The notes under the pieces were generated by a model. It was not told the origin of the DNA, ran no database searches, and was given only the letters and a program-made list of their open reading frames with translations. A DNA stretch of 64,000 bases, from positions 248,001 through 312,000 of the forward strand of contig JADLBC010000008.1 of assembly GCA_020847985.1 (NCBI GenBank), in the 5' to 3' direction. This stretch comes from Dehalococcoidia bacterium. GTDB lineage: Bacteria; Chloroflexota; Dehalococcoidia; Tepidiformales; Tepidiformaceae. The position numbers were made by a program, and so were the translations under genes. Of the stretch, positions 8,865 to 19,704 are shown piece by piece (position 1 is the first letter of the stretch; each line of letters opens with the position of its first letter).

Positions 8865-9926
8865 CTAGCGTCCGGTCCTTCGGGATGCCAGCTGCGATTG
8901 AACCTTCTGTAAAAGTCCCTGTTCCTCAAGGACTTCGCCAGCGCCCCGGACCACGCACAACAACGGGTCCTCCGAGACATAAACCGGGAAGCGCGTCTCC
9001 TGCGAAATCCGCCGGTCCAGGCCCCGCAACAGCGCCCCGCCCCCCGCGAGTGCGATCCCGTGCGCCATCAGGTCGCTCACCAGTTCCGGCGGCGTCACCT
9101 CGATGGTCGAACGCACCGCCTCCACGATCGCGCTGATCGAACCCGCCAGCGCGTCGCGAATCTCCACGGTGCTCACTTCCACAGCCTTCGGCAGCCCCGT
9201 CGCGAGGTCCCGCCCGCGGAGGTCGACCGTTTCTTCGGGCACGAGTGGCGCCGCCGACCCGGCCACCTTCTTGATCTCCTCGGCCGTGCGCTCCCCGATG
9301 AGGAGGTTATGCACCTGCCGGGCGTAGGCGATGATGTCCTGGTCCATCTCGTCGCCCGCCACGCGGATGGACGTGCTCACGACCATGCCGCCGAGCGAGA
9401 TGATGGCAACTTCCGTCGTGCCGCCGCCGATATCGACGATCATGCAGCCCGCCGCTTCGATGACCGGCAGGCCCGCCCCGATCGCCGCCGCCATGGGCTC
9501 CTCGATGAGGTAGCAGCTGCGTGCGCCCGCGTTCAGGGCTGCGTCGTGCACCGCCCGCTTCTCCACCTCGGTGACGCCGCTGGGGATGCCCACCACCACC
9601 CGTGGCTGGGCCAGGAACGTGCGCTCATGCACCGCCTTGATGAAGTACGCGAGCATCTTCTCCGTGACCTCGAAGTCCGAGATCACTCCGTCGCGCAGCG
9701 GCCGCACGGCGATGATGTTGGCCGGTGTGCGGCCGACCATGCGCTTCGCTTCCCCGCCGATCGCGAGGATCTTTTTCGTCTGGCGATCGATAGCCACAAC
9801 CGAGGGCTCGTCGATGACGATCCCCTTGCCGCGGACCATGACGAGCGTGTTCGCCGTCCCAAGGTCGATGGCGATGTCGTGCGAGAGAAACCCGAACATG
9901 CGGGCGAAAGGGTTGAACAGGCCCAA
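8865..9926 (-). CDS. mreB: Actin-like rod shape protein MreB
   Basis: MreB polymerises under the membrane and directs wall synthesis. The product has 353 residues. The ATPase signatures are present: phosphate 1 (DIAIDLGTANTLV near 17-29), phosphate 2 (IVDIGGGTTEVA) and the adenosine motif (GIALAGGGALLRGL). The start used is a TTG at 9926, which gives an amphipathic GLFNPFARMFGFL N-terminus. An ATG at 9899 (residue 10) is an equally possible start and resembles shorter MreB proteins. A TATAAT box lies about 55 bases upstream. Confidence 0.95.
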   Translation of the reverse strand: MGLFNPFARMFGFLSHDIAIDLGTANTLVMVRGKGIVIDEPSVVAIDRQTKKILAIGGEAKRMVGRTPANIIAVRPLRDGVISDFEVTEKMLAYFIKAVHERTFLAQPRVVVGIPSGVTEVEKRAVHDAALNAGARSCYLIEEPMAAAIGAGLPVIEAAGCMIVDIGGGTTEVAIISLGGMVVSTSIRVAGDEMDQDIIAYARQVHNLLIGERTAEEIKKVAGSAAPLVPEETVDLRGRDLATGLPKAVEVSTVEIRDALAGSISAIVEAVRSTIEVTPPELVSDLMAHGIALAGGGALLRGLDRRISQETRFPVYVSEDPLLCVVRGAGEVLEEQGLLQKVQSQLASRRTGR

Positions 9927-9980
9927 GGTGCGGTTCCGGCGGGGGGTTGCTGGCTAAGTCAGCGCCCTGGCGTGTTCCCA

Positions 9981-9986
9981 ATTATA
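9981..9986 (-). promoter_or_regulatory. -10 box (TATAAT) of the mreBCD-mrdA-rodA operon
   Basis: A perfect TATAAT on the minus strand, in the short gap between ligA and mreB, predicts a transcription start near 9974 and a leader of about 48 bases. No convincing -35 hexamer sits 16-18 bases upstream. Confidence 0.6.
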
Positions 9987-10020
9987 CGCACATTCAGCAT
10001 TCAGCGCATTTGACGCTTCG

Positions 10021-12223
<2,203 letters not shown>

Positions 12224-12790
12224 TTAGCGGATGGTGAGGACGCTTCCCGGGGCCAGGCCCGGCAGGCCGCCGCCGATGATCCCGCCCGGTCCCGGCTCGT
12301 TCGTGTTAATCGGTCCCGGCCCCGCCGGCACGCCCGGCATCGGTGTCTCCGAAGGCGCTGCCGTGGGCTCCACCGTCGGCACCGTGGGCGTCGGCACGGC
12401 CGTGGGCGGCGTGGCCGTCGCGGTCGGCGGCACGGGTGTCGGCGTGGCCGTCGGTGGCGGAGGCGGCAACGACCGCACCCCCCCGCTCGATGCCGCCATC
12501 ACGCGCGATTCAGGCGTCGGTTCCGGGGTGGGCTCTTCCGTCAGCTGCGCTTCCGCGCTGGGGAATGCCGTCGATGGCGCAAGCACGTAGGCTTGCTCGC
12601 CGGCAGGCACCGTGCGGGCCTCGGTGAGCGCGGCCGCCACCGCATCGGGCTCGATCACCCGCGGCAGCGAACCACCACCCGAGTTCAGCAGCAGCCCCAG
12701 GCCGCCGAGCGCGAGGCAGAGCGATGCAGCCCCAACCGGGACCTGCCAGCGCACCCGCGCCTCGCTCCGCTTCGAACCGTTACCGGTCAC
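12224..12790 (-). CDS. Hypothetical membrane-anchored Pro/Thr-rich protein
   Basis: I do not recognise this protein. The product is about 188 residues. An N-terminal membrane span (about 20-37, rich in Leu, Gly and Ala) is followed by a short globular-looking stretch and then a long low-complexity Pro/Thr/Val region (TPTPVPPTATATP-like), ending in a Gly-rich tail (GGGLPGLAPGSV). That suggests an exported stalk or wall-spanning linker. A GGAGG sits six bases before the GTG at 12790; an ATG two codons earlier directly abuts the GGAGG and is less likely. It is convergent with nothing and precedes ligA on the same strand. Confidence 0.6.
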   Translation of the reverse strand: MTGNGSKRSEARVRWQVPVGAASLCLALGGLGLLLNSGGGSLPRVIEPDAVAAALTEARTVPAGEQAYVLAPSTAFPSAEAQLTEEPTPEPTPESRVMAASSGGVRSLPPPPPTATPTPVPPTATATPPTAVPTPTVPTVEPTAAPSETPMPGVPAGPGPINTNEPGPGGIIGGGLPGLAPGSVLTIR

Positions 12791-13137
12791 ACGCATCCTC
12801 CACTTCCCGGCCACATTCTGAAGGCTGAGTTCCCTTAGCGGTATAGGGGTTTGTACTCATCAGGGTCTTTCACAGGCTCCCACGCGCCCGTTTAGGCCGC
12901 GCGCGGCCAGATTACTCGGTACCCACCCTATTGCACTCTTGCCGCAGCCGGTTTACGCGCGGTTCGCACGCTATTCTACCCCGGCGGCGATGCATGAATC
13001 GAATCAGCCATAAAGATGAACTGTACATCCATAGACGTAGACTGTGTGAGACCCGTCAATCATATCAACTTCGTACTACCCCCGCTCGCCACGGTGTTCG
13101 AACCTCATATCGAAATCCGCACCGAGGTACCCGCACC
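12791..13137. other. AT-richer non-coding spacer between divergent genes
   Basis: About 350 bases without a supported gene. Base composition is visibly lower in G+C than the rest of the window. A frame that stays open from 12994 into the zinc-ribbon gene has only about 40% G+C at third positions up to 13137, unlike real genes here, so I read it as untranslated. It holds a perfect 14-base palindrome (12895-12908) and a TATTCT that could serve as a -10 (12972-12977). It could be a long regulatory leader or an unrecognised RNA. Confidence 0.5.
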
Positions 13138-13248
13138 GTGAATCGACGCCCCGTGACCTGCCCCGCCTGCAACCTCCAGTTCACTTCCAGCCGCGAAAAG
13201 ACCTTCTGCCCCGGCTGCCACCAGCTCGTCGAGCCCCTCGCCAGCTAG
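13138..13248 (+). CDS. Tiny zinc-ribbon protein (36 residues)
   Basis: A GTG at 13138, with GAGG ten bases before it, opens a 36-codon gene. The product has a compact treble-clef-like zinc ribbon: CPAC, then 13 residues, then CPGC. Third-position G+C rises sharply at this start compared with the same frame upstream, which fixes the start better than any motif. The function is unknown; such ribbons often bind RNA or act in protein-protein contacts. Its TAG stop lies in a CTAG palindrome that also contains the stop of the convergent HAD gene. Confidence 0.55.
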   Translation: MNRRPVTCPACNLQFTSSREKTFCPGCHQLVEPLAS

Positions 13249-13904
13249 CCCCCCTCCGCCGCCAGCCTGCCGAGCGCGCCCGGCGTCTCAAGCCGCCGGA
13301 CCCCCTCGACGGCGGGCTGGCCCGCCCAACCCGCGAACACCGGAACGAGCCCGGCACGCGCTGCTTCGGCGAGGTCGAACCGGTCGCTCGCCACGTAGGC
13401 CGCCCGCGCCGGCTCCGTCTGCAGGAACGCGAGGCAGTCCGCGATTCGCTCGCCCGGCTGCCACGGCTGGCCCTCCGGCGTCGCCGAGAGCACGGCGATG
13501 AAGCGGTCCAAGCCCGTGGATTGCACCTGCCGCAGCGCCACCACGTGCGGCTCCCGCGAAATCGCCCCCATCTCCACCCGCTCCCCGCGGACGGCGTCCA
13601 GCGCCATCCCGATCCCTTCGTGCACAAGCAGCTTCTTCATCGCGCTCCGCCGGAACATCTCCACGCAGAGCGTCTCGCAGCGTGCGCCTTCTTCGGCATC
13701 GGACACGAGGATGGAGAGCGCGTGCCGCCATGGCCGCAGGTGGTACTCCGCCGCGAGCGCGCGCGCATCGACGCGCCGCCCCGTCACCGCGATGACGGCT
13801 TCCTCGATCGCGTAACGCCACGCCGTTTCGCGCGCGAGCAACACCTGGTCGAGGTCGAAAACGATCGCGCGAAAGCGCAGTGGCCGGTGCGAAACGGCCG
13901 GCAC
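13245..13904 (-). CDS. HAD-superfamily hydrolase
   Basis: The 219-residue protein starts with the HAD motif I (IVFDLDQVLL, nucleophile Asp in the DLD triplet), has an α-helical cap region in residues 25-100, and ends with a GERIADCLAFL...YVASDRFDLAEAARAG segment that resembles motifs III/IV of phosphatases of the phosphoglycolate phosphatase type. The substrate is not evident. The start is a GTG at 13904, four bases after the stop of the upstream nucleotidyltransferase gene, so the two are almost certainly co-transcribed. Confidence 0.7.
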   Translation of the reverse strand: MPAVSHRPLRFRAIVFDLDQVLLARETAWRYAIEEAVIAVTGRRVDARALAAEYHLRPWRHALSILVSDAEEGARCETLCVEMFRRSAMKKLLVHEGIGMALDAVRGERVEMGAISREPHVVALRQVQSTGLDRFIAVLSATPEGQPWQPGERIADCLAFLQTEPARAAYVASDRFDLAEAARAGLVPVFAGWAGQPAVEGVRRLETPGALGRLAAEGG

Positions 13905-13908
13905 CGCC

Positions 13909-14505
13909 TCAGGCCGAGGCCACCGGCGCCCACCGCGCCAACGCCGCCCGGTACTCCTCGGGCGTGTTCACATCCAGCACCGCGAGCTCTCCGGCGACGA
14001 ACTCACCGAGCTCCGAAACGTGCGCGTGCAGGATGCCCCGCAGGCCGTCGTTCTCGTCCTTCGCCTCCAGCAGCTCCGGCCGCAGCCAGCCCGAGACCAC
14101 GATCGGGTGCCCCGTGTGACCCTCGAACGTTGGCCGCGTCGCCGCGTGCTTCGGGTCGTGCGCGGCGATGAGCGCGCGCAGGAACTCCGCGGGCCGCGGC
14201 TGGTCCACATTCACGATCACGATCGCGTCCGTGTCGCGGTTCACCGCCTTCGCTCCGATCCGCAGCGAACCCGCACGCCCCGCGTGGTACCGCGGGTTGT
14301 TCATCACCCGGCAGTTTTCGCGCCGCATCCGCCGGTTGATCTCGTCCGAACGGTGGCCGAGCACGACGATCACTTCGTCCGTCCCGGCCTCGCGCAGTTG
14401 GCGCACCTGGTAGCAGATGAGCGGCATCCCGCCCCAATCGAGGAGCGCCTTCGGCTCCCCCATGCGAGTCGACGCACCCGCCGCGAGCACGATCCCCGAA
14501 ATCAT
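13909..14505 (-). CDS. MobA/MocA-like nucleotidyltransferase
   Basis: The 198-residue protein has the GT-A fold signature of the NTP-transferase family: LAAGASTRMGEPKALLDWGG near 7-26 for nucleotide binding, and VNVDQPRP as the metal-binding acidic segment. It resembles molybdenum cofactor cytidylyl- or guanylyltransferases (MocA/MobA), but no molybdenum cofactor gene is nearby. A sugar-nucleotide role with the adjacent HAD phosphatase is equally possible. A purine-rich GGGGGGAAG precedes the ATG. Confidence 0.75.
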   Translation of the reverse strand: MISGIVLAAGASTRMGEPKALLDWGGMPLICYQVRQLREAGTDEVIVVLGHRSDEINRRMRRENCRVMNNPRYHAGRAGSLRIGAKAVNRDTDAIVIVNVDQPRPAEFLRALIAAHDPKHAATRPTFEGHTGHPIVVSGWLRPELLEAKDENDGLRGILHAHVSELGEFVAGELAVLDVNTPEEYRAALARWAPVASA

Positions 14506-14527
14506 CTGCTTCCCCCCGATATCTGCC

Positions 14528-14558
14528 CTGAAAGCGAAACGCCGCCCGAAGGCGGCGT
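14528..14558 (-). terminator. Intrinsic terminator of rplS
   Basis: An eight-base perfect stem (ACGCCGCC/GGCGGCGT, 14539-14558) with a CGAA-type four-base loop is followed on the minus strand by TTCGCTTTCAG. It begins 23 bases after the rplS stop. Confidence 0.75.
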
Positions 14559-14581
14559 CGTCGTGGGCGCCCGGCTTTCGC

Positions 14582-14932
14582 CTAGACGCGCTTCTCCTTG
14601 ATGCGGGCGGCCTTCCCCGTCAGGCCCCGCAGGTAGTACAGGTTCTTGCGGCGAACCTTGCCGCGCCGCACCACCTCAATCTTGTCGATGCGCGGGCTGT
14701 TCAGCGGGAACGTGCGCTCCACGCCGATGCCGCCGGCCGCGTTCTTGCGCACGGTGAAGTTCGAAACGAGCCCCTTCATCCGCTTCCGGATGACGACCCC
14801 TTCGAAGACCTGGATGCGCTCCTTGTCACCTTCGATGACCTTGGCGTGCACCTTCACCGTGTCGCCGCTGCCGAATTCAGGGATATCCGTACGCGCCTGG
14901 GTGGCGGTCAGTGCGTCGAGTTCGTAGGCCAT
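14582..14932 (-). CDS. rplS: 50S ribosomal protein bL19
   Basis: bL19 sits at the 30S-50S interface. The 116 residues match the family in length and include [29 protein letters not shown] and the C-terminal [15 protein letters not shown]. The ATG at 14932 gives the usual MAYELDALT-type N-terminus. GGAAGG ten bases upstream is a reasonable Shine-Dalgarno, and an in-frame upstream codon at 14992 lies inside the promoter. It is a monocistronic unit with its own promoter and terminator; the usual partners rpsP, rimM and trmD are not adjacent. Confidence 0.97.
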   Translation of the reverse strand: MAYELDALTATQARTDIPEFGSGDTVKVHAKVIEGDKERIQVFEGVVIRKRMKGLVSNFTVRKNAAGGIGVERTFPLNSPRIDKIEVVRRGKVRRKNLYYLRGLTGKAARIKEKRV

Positions 14933-14963
14933 GGCTGTCGATCCTTCCAGACGTAACCCGAGA

Positions 14964-14992
14964 ATGATACCCGGAGCCCGCCTTAGCGCCAA
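14964..14992 (-). promoter_or_regulatory. rplS promoter (TTGGCG-N17-TATCAT)
   Basis: On the minus strand TTGGCG and TATCAT are separated by 17 bases, with four and five of six matches to the sigma-70 consensus. The predicted start near 14957 leaves a leader of about 25 bases that contains the Shine-Dalgarno. Confidence 0.6.
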
Positions 14993-15004
14993 AGCACCGG
15001 CCCC

Positions 15005-16141
15005 CTACAGCACCAACAGCACCGCCGGTACCGCCACGATGCACCCGAGGAACACCGCCAACGACCGCTGATTCCGCGTCGCGTGCCCCGCGACCGCCAG
15101 CACCATGCGCGCATACGGCCCGTACAGCAACAGCAGCACCGTCAGCGAAATCGCCGCCACCGAGAGCATCTCCGTCAGCACCACCGTGAATGCCGCCGCA
15201 CCGCCCAGCAACACCGCCCCCACGAGCGTGTCAATGAACGTCGTGATGTTCGCCCCCATCACGTACGGGATGATCTGGTCCCGCTTGATATACCCCTTGA
15301 GCGAAAGCGGCACCAACAGCGTCAGCGAAATCGAAACGCTCATCGTCGTCGCCGTGATCAGGCAGCCCATGAGGAACATCAGCGGCCGCCGGTGCAGGAA
15401 ATGCAGCGCCCGCGAGATCCCTTCGCCCTCTGATTCCAACTGAGGCAGCGCCCGGTCGAACACCGTGAAGCTCCCCAGGAGCACGCCCACGCCCGTGGCG
15501 AAGAGTGCCCAGCGCGGCAGCAGGTCCACCAGCGCATCGACGGGCGGCCCGTATACGGTGTCGATGATGTCGAGCAGGCCGCCCGGTGTCTCGAACCGCA
15601 CCCCATCGAGCCAGCCGTAGTGCAGCGATAGCAGCCCCAGCACCAGCGCCGGCCCCTGCGTCGTGAACGTCGTCAGTAGCGCCACCACGCCGATGTACAG
15701 CCCGTCGCTGTTCCGCCGCTTTCGTACATAGAGGAAGAAGCCGACGGCCAGCACGATGAATGAAGCCCCCAGCCGCGACCCGCCCACCACCCCGAACGCC
15801 TCGGACTCGCTCAACACTCCACCCGCGAGCAGCGTGATCCCGATGGCCGCCACCGGCGACCCGCTGAGCGCCGCGTACGCCAGCAGCCATCCGAAGCCCG
15901 TCGCGTTCCCCGCTCCCGAGACTTCGAGGCCGTCCAGCAACGGCACCAGCCCCTTCGCGCCCGCCTTGATGAGCTGTAGCGCGAAGACGAAGAGCAGCAC
16001 GCCCGCCATCGCCGCGACCGGCTTCACCACCACCGCGCGCGAAAGGCGTATCCCGCGCACCGGCGACTTCACCGGTCCTGGCGCCGCTTCCGCCGAAGGG
16101 GGCTCCGCGACCACGAGAGAGGCGGCGCCCTCCTGCTCCAT
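15005..16141 (-). CDS. Na/Pi-cotransporter-like membrane protein, probable sulfate uptake protein
   Basis: The 378-residue protein has about nine to ten membrane spans and two related halves. One carries AIGITLLAGGVLSESEAFG and TTFTTQGPALVLG; the other carries TATTMSVSISLT and MGANITTFIDTLVGAV. Short polar stretches of this kind, repeated in the two halves, are typical of the Na/Pi-cotransporter fold (NptA/YjbB-type). No phosphate gene is near. Its ATG shares one base with the cysN stop (TGATG), making it the last gene of the cysH-cysC-cysD-cysN operon. I therefore infer that it moves sulfate, either in or as a balancing exporter. The substrate is inference. Confidence 0.6.
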   Translation of the reverse strand: MEQEGAASLVVAEPPSAEAAPGPVKSPVRGIRLSRAVVVKPVAAMAGVLLFVFALQLIKAGAKGLVPLLDGLEVSGAGNATGFGWLLAYAALSGSPVAAIGITLLAGGVLSESEAFGVVGGSRLGASFIVLAVGFFLYVRKRRNSDGLYIGVVALLTTFTTQGPALVLGLLSLHYGWLDGVRFETPGGLLDIIDTVYGPPVDALVDLLPRWALFATGVGVLLGSFTVFDRALPQLESEGEGISRALHFLHRRPLMFLMGCLITATTMSVSISLTLLVPLSLKGYIKRDQIIPYVMGANITTFIDTLVGAVLLGGAAAFTVVLTEMLSVAAISLTVLLLLYGPYARMVLAVAGHATRNQRSLAVFLGCIVAVPAVLLVL

Positions 16142-17415
16142 CAGGCGCCGGCCCCGGCCTGTGCGAGCACCTCGCGCACCATCCCGGCCGCCACCGTCTG
16201 GTGCGAACTCCCATCCACCAGGATGAAGCTGCCCGTGTCGCGGCTCACCGCATAGGGGTCCGCGAAGATCGGCTCCAGCGTCTTGAGCGTCACCCGTCCG
16301 ATGTCGTTCAGCCCGAACGAGCCCGGTGCGCCGTTGCGGTCCAGCGTCTCCACGTCGAGCAGGTCATCGAGCGATTCCACCATGCAGCGCACGCGCCGCG
16401 TCGTGTGCTTGAGCCAGAGTTGCTGCCGCGGCCGGAGCTGCGTGCCGTCGCTCATCCAGCAGAGGTCGGCCGTGAAGCGCGTCGCCGCCGCCGGCGCGTG
16501 CGCGGGGTCCACGAGCATGTGCCCCCGCCCGACGTCGATCTCTTCGGACAGCCGGATAGAGACCGCGTCGCCGTTCGATGCCGTCCCGCACGCCTCCTGG
16601 TAACGATCGATGCCGGCTACCGTGGTGCGCACGCCCAGTGGCAGCGCCAGCACTTCCTGGCCAGGCTTCACCGTCCCCGATGCCACCGTCCCGGCGTACC
16701 CGCGGTAGTCGTGGAACTCCGTCGTGTGTGGCCGCAGCACGTACTGCACCGGGAAGCGGAGCGCACCATGGCTCACGTGGTCCGGCGTCTCCACCGTCTC
16801 CAGGAACTCCAGCAGCGTCGGGCCCGTGTACCAGGGCATGTGCTCGCCCCGCTCGACAATGTTCTCGCCCGAAACAGCCGCCATCGGGATCACGGTCACG
16901 TCCCGCACCCCCAGCCGGCCCGCCAGCGCCCGGAAGTCGGCCCCCACTTCCTCGAATCGCGACTGCGACCAGTCCGCAAGGTCCATCTTGTTCACGCACA
17001 GCACCAGGTGCGTGATCCCCAGCAGCGATGTCAGCGCCGAATGCCGGCGCGTCTGCGAGACCACGCCCTTGCGCGCGTCGATGAGGATGAGCGCCAGCGA
17101 CGCCGTCGAGGCGCCCGTCACCATGTTCCGCGTGTACTGCACGTGCCCCGGCGAGTCCGCGATGATGAACTTCCGCTTCGGCGTCGCGAAGTAGCGGTAG
17201 GCCACATCGATGGTGATGCCCTGTTCGCGTTCGGCCCGCAGCCCGTCCGTCAGCAGCGCCAGGTTCAGGTCGTCGAGGCCCCGCGCCTCGCTCGCCCGCT
17301 GGATGCTCGCCAGCGTGTCCTCGAACACCTGCTTGGAGTCGTACAGCAGCCGCCCGATGAGCGTGCTCTTGCCGTCGTCCACCGAACCCGCGGTCACGAA
17401 TCGCAGCAGGTCCAT
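16141..17415 (-). CDS. cysN: Sulfate adenylyltransferase subunit 1 (GTPase) CysN
   Basis: CysN is the GTP-hydrolysing subunit that drives APS formation by CysD. The 424 residues show EF-Tu-type G motifs: GSVDDGKST at 10-18, DSPGH at 87-91 and NKMD at 142-145, followed by β-barrel domains II and III. No fused APS kinase domain is present; that activity is encoded separately by cysC. The ATG shares one base with the cysD stop (TAATG). Confidence 0.95.
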   Translation of the reverse strand: MDLLRFVTAGSVDDGKSTLIGRLLYDSKQVFEDTLASIQRASEARGLDDLNLALLTDGLRAEREQGITIDVAYRYFATPKRKFIIADSPGHVQYTRNMVTGASTASLALILIDARKGVVSQTRRHSALTSLLGITHLVLCVNKMDLADWSQSRFEEVGADFRALAGRLGVRDVTVIPMAAVSGENIVERGEHMPWYTGPTLLEFLETVETPDHVSHGALRFPVQYVLRPHTTEFHDYRGYAGTVASGTVKPGQEVLALPLGVRTTVAGIDRYQEACGTASNGDAVSIRLSEEIDVGRGHMLVDPAHAPAAATRFTADLCWMSDGTQLRPRQQLWLKHTTRRVRCMVESLDDLLDVETLDRNGAPGSFGLNDIGRVTLKTLEPIFADPYAVSRDTGSFILVDGSSHQTVAAGMVREVLAQAGAGA

Positions 17416-18341
17416 TAGAAGTACCCCTCGCGCTTGCGGTCTTCCATCGCCGCCTCCGAGAACTGGTCGTCGGCGCGGCTCGCGCCCCGCTCGGTCACCC
17501 GCGCCACCGCGATCTCGTCAATCACCGACTGGATGTCGGCCGCCTCCGAGCGCACCGCCGCCGTGCAGGTCATGTCTCCCACCGTGCGATAGCGTACCGC
17601 CGCCCGGAAGGTCGTTTCGCCCGGCAGCTGCTGCAGGAACGGGCACACCGACATCAGCATCCCGTCGCGCTCGAAGACGTCGCGCTCGTGTGTGAAATAG
17701 ATGGAGGGCACCTCGAGCCGTTCGCGCTCGATGTAGTGCCAGATGTCCAGCTCCGTCCAGTTCGAAAGCGGGAACACGCGCATGTGCTCGCCCTTCACGT
17801 GCATGCCGTTGTACAGGCTCCACAGCTCCGGGCGCTGGTTCCGTGGGTCCCACTGCCCGAACTCGTCCCGGAAGGAGAACACCCGCTCCTTCGCCCGCGC
17901 CTTCTCCTCGTCGCGGCGCGCCCCGCCCATCGCCGCGTCGATCTGGTGCTCCGCGATCGTTCCCAGCAGGACCGGTGTCTGCAGGCGGTTGCGCGAAGCG
18001 CGGATGCCGCGCTCCTCGGTCAACGTCCCCTCGTCGATCGCCTGCTGCACCGAACCCACGATCAGCCGCGCGCCCAGCTCCTCCACGCGCCGGTCCCGGA
18101 ACGCGATCACCTCGGGGAAGTTGTGCCCCGTGTCCACATGCATCACCGGGAACGGGAACTTCGCCGGCCAGAACGCCTTCTCCGCGATCCGCAGGAGCAC
18201 GATCGAGTCCTTGCCGCCTGAGAACAGCAGCGCCGGCCGTTCGAACTCCGCCGCCACCTCCCGCATGATGAAGATCGCCTCGGCCTCGAGCGTTTCGAGT
18301 TCGGTGTGGTGCGCGCTCAGCGCCATTGGCTCCACGGTCAT
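17415..18341 (-). CDS. cysD: Sulfate adenylyltransferase subunit 2 CysD
   Basis: CysD adenylylates sulfate with ATP to form APS. The 308 residues contain the PP-loop [13 protein letters not shown] near 39-51, the [10 protein letters not shown] segment and the conserved [10 protein letters not shown] and [14 protein letters not shown] regions. The ATG at 18341 overlaps the cysC stop by four bases (ATGA). The family length is about 300 residues, so it is full length. Confidence 0.96.
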   Translation of the reverse strand: MTVEPMALSAHHTELETLEAEAIFIMREVAAEFERPALLFSGGKDSIVLLRIAEKAFWPAKFPFPVMHVDTGHNFPEVIAFRDRRVEELGARLIVGSVQQAIDEGTLTEERGIRASRNRLQTPVLLGTIAEHQIDAAMGGARRDEEKARAKERVFSFRDEFGQWDPRNQRPELWSLYNGMHVKGEHMRVFPLSNWTELDIWHYIERERLEVPSIYFTHERDVFERDGMLMSVCPFLQQLPGETTFRAAVRYRTVGDMTCTAAVRSEAADIQSVIDEIAVARVTERGASRADDQFSEAAMEDRKREGYF

Positions 18342-18916
18342 CGTGCTCCCTCCGCCGCCGCCGCACGCGCCGGCGTAATCAGTCCCCGCCCTTCGAGATA
18401 CCCCAGGATGCGCTCCAGGCTCGCGGCGATCGGCTCGCTGCCCGTGGGTACCGTCACCTCCGGCGCCAGCGGCGGCTCGTACGGGTCATCGATGCCAGTA
18501 AACCCCGTCCGCTTGCCCGCTCGCACCTCGGCATAGAGACCCTTCACGTCGCGCGCCTCGCACTCCTCCAGCGTCGCCGACGCATGGACCTCGATGAACG
18601 CGCCGCCATCGCGCTCCACCAGTGCGCGATTCGCGTCGCGGATCTCCCGGTAGGGCGAAATCGCCGCCGTGATCGCGGCCACGCCGTTTCGCGCCAGCAG
18701 GTTGGCCACATACCCGATGCGCAGCACGTTCGTGTCGCGGTCTTCCTTGCTGAAGCCCAGTCCCTTCGAAAGGTTCGTCCGCACTTCGTCGCCGTCCAAG
18801 ACCTCGACTCGCCGCCCGCGCGCCCGCAGCTCCGGGGCCAAAGCCTCCGTCAGCGTCGATTTGCCCGCGCCCGAAAGACCGGTGAACCACACCACGAACC
18901 CTTGCTCACTGCTCAC
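18338..18916 (-). CDS. cysC: Adenylyl-sulfate (APS) kinase CysC
   Basis: CysC phosphorylates APS to PAPS. The product has 192 residues, with the P-loop GLSGAGKST at 13-21, [17 protein letters not shown] and the RDANRALV and RDVKGLYA segments of the family. I chose the GTG at 18916, which has GGAGGAG about 11 bases upstream and gives a standard N-terminus, over a longer frame that would run back into cysH. Its presence beside an APS-reductase-type CysH is notable, because APS reductases do not need PAPS. Confidence 0.92.
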   Translation of the reverse strand: MSSEQGFVVWFTGLSGAGKSTLTEALAPELRARGRRVEVLDGDEVRTNLSKGLGFSKEDRDTNVLRIGYVANLLARNGVAAITAAISPYREIRDANRALVERDGGAFIEVHASATLEECEARDVKGLYAEVRAGKRTGFTGIDDPYEPPLAPEVTVPTGSEPIAASLERILGYLEGRGLITPARAAAAEGAR

Positions 18917-18969
18917 GTTCCGCGCATCTCCTCCATCGAATCCGCCCGGTTTCAACCGCCGCCACCCGC

Positions 18970-19671
18970 CTAGGTATGCAGGCCGCATTCATCCTTTTCG
19001 AACCCCTGCCAGCGGCCCGCCCGCCCCTGCACCCCGGGCACCGTACAGTTGTAGCAGCCGATCGACGTGTACCCCTGGTTGAGCAGAACGTTATAGGGAA
19101 CGTCGTGCTCCAGCAGGTATTCCCACGTCCGCTTTTCGTCCCACGTCGCCAGCGGGTTGATCTTTACGAGCCCGAACTTGCTGTTCCACGAAAGGATCGG
19201 CGTGTCCGCACGCCCCTCAGATTGGTCGCGCCGCAGCCCGCTCACCCACGCCGTCTTCCCCTCCAGCGCGCGCCGGTTCGGTTCGATCTTGCGCAGTTCG
19301 CAGCAGAGGTCGGGGTCACGCATCCACAGCGCCGACCCGTACTGCGCCGCCTGCTGCTCATGGGTCAGTGTGGACTTGTAGACGCGCAGGTTCGTCAGCC
19401 CCAGCGCGGGCACGCTCTCCCGCATGTTCTCGTGCGTCTCTTCGAACAGGTAATCCGTGTCGAGCACGAAGACGTGCACGTTCGGCTTCAGCGCCGCCAC
19501 CATGTGCAGGATCACCGCGCCGCTCGCCCCACCGAAGCTTGCCCCCACCGAGAGGCCGTCGCCGAACGTATCCACGGCCCAGCGCACGATCTCACGCGGG
19601 TCCGCAGTTTCGAACCGTTCGGAGAGCGCCGCCAGCTCCTGCTCGGTAAAGGTCGGGGCGAGTGCAGTCAT
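18970..19671 (-). CDS. cysH: Assimilatory adenylyl-sulfate (APS) reductase, CysH family
   Basis: The enzyme reduces activated sulfate to sulfite using thioredoxin. The 233 residues include the PP-loop-like [11 protein letters not shown] near 41-51, Cys123-Cys124 in DLCCELRK, Cys206 and Cys209 in IGCYNCT, and the C-terminal catalytic Cys229 in ECGLHT. The CC...CxxC pattern ligates a [4Fe-4S] cluster and marks the APS-using branch, as opposed to the cluster-free PAPS reductases. The ATG at 19671 is preferred over a GTG three codons earlier. It is first in the cysH-C-D-N-transporter operon, downstream of an operator-like region shared with sir. Confidence 0.92.
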   Translation of the reverse strand: MTALAPTFTEQELAALSERFETADPREIVRWAVDTFGDGLSVGASFGGASGAVILHMVAALKPNVHVFVLDTDYLFEETHENMRESVPALGLTNLRVYKSTLTHEQQAAQYGSALWMRDPDLCCELRKIEPNRRALEGKTAWVSGLRRDQSEGRADTPILSWNSKFGLVKINPLATWDEKRTWEYLLEHDVPYNVLLNQGYTSIGCYNCTVPGVQGRAGRWQGFEKDECGLHT

Positions 19672-19704
19672 CGGGACCACGCCTAAAGTCGAGTGATGCG
19701 CTCG

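Noticed and set aside
13090-13125. A GTTCGAACC stretch resembling a tRNA T-arm
   Set aside because: No acceptor, D or anticodon stems could be drawn around it.
12994-13137. Longer 84-residue form of the zinc-ribbon protein
   Set aside because: Third-position G+C in this part is about 40%, unlike genes in this genome, and the added residues show no pattern. The GTG at 13138 fits better.
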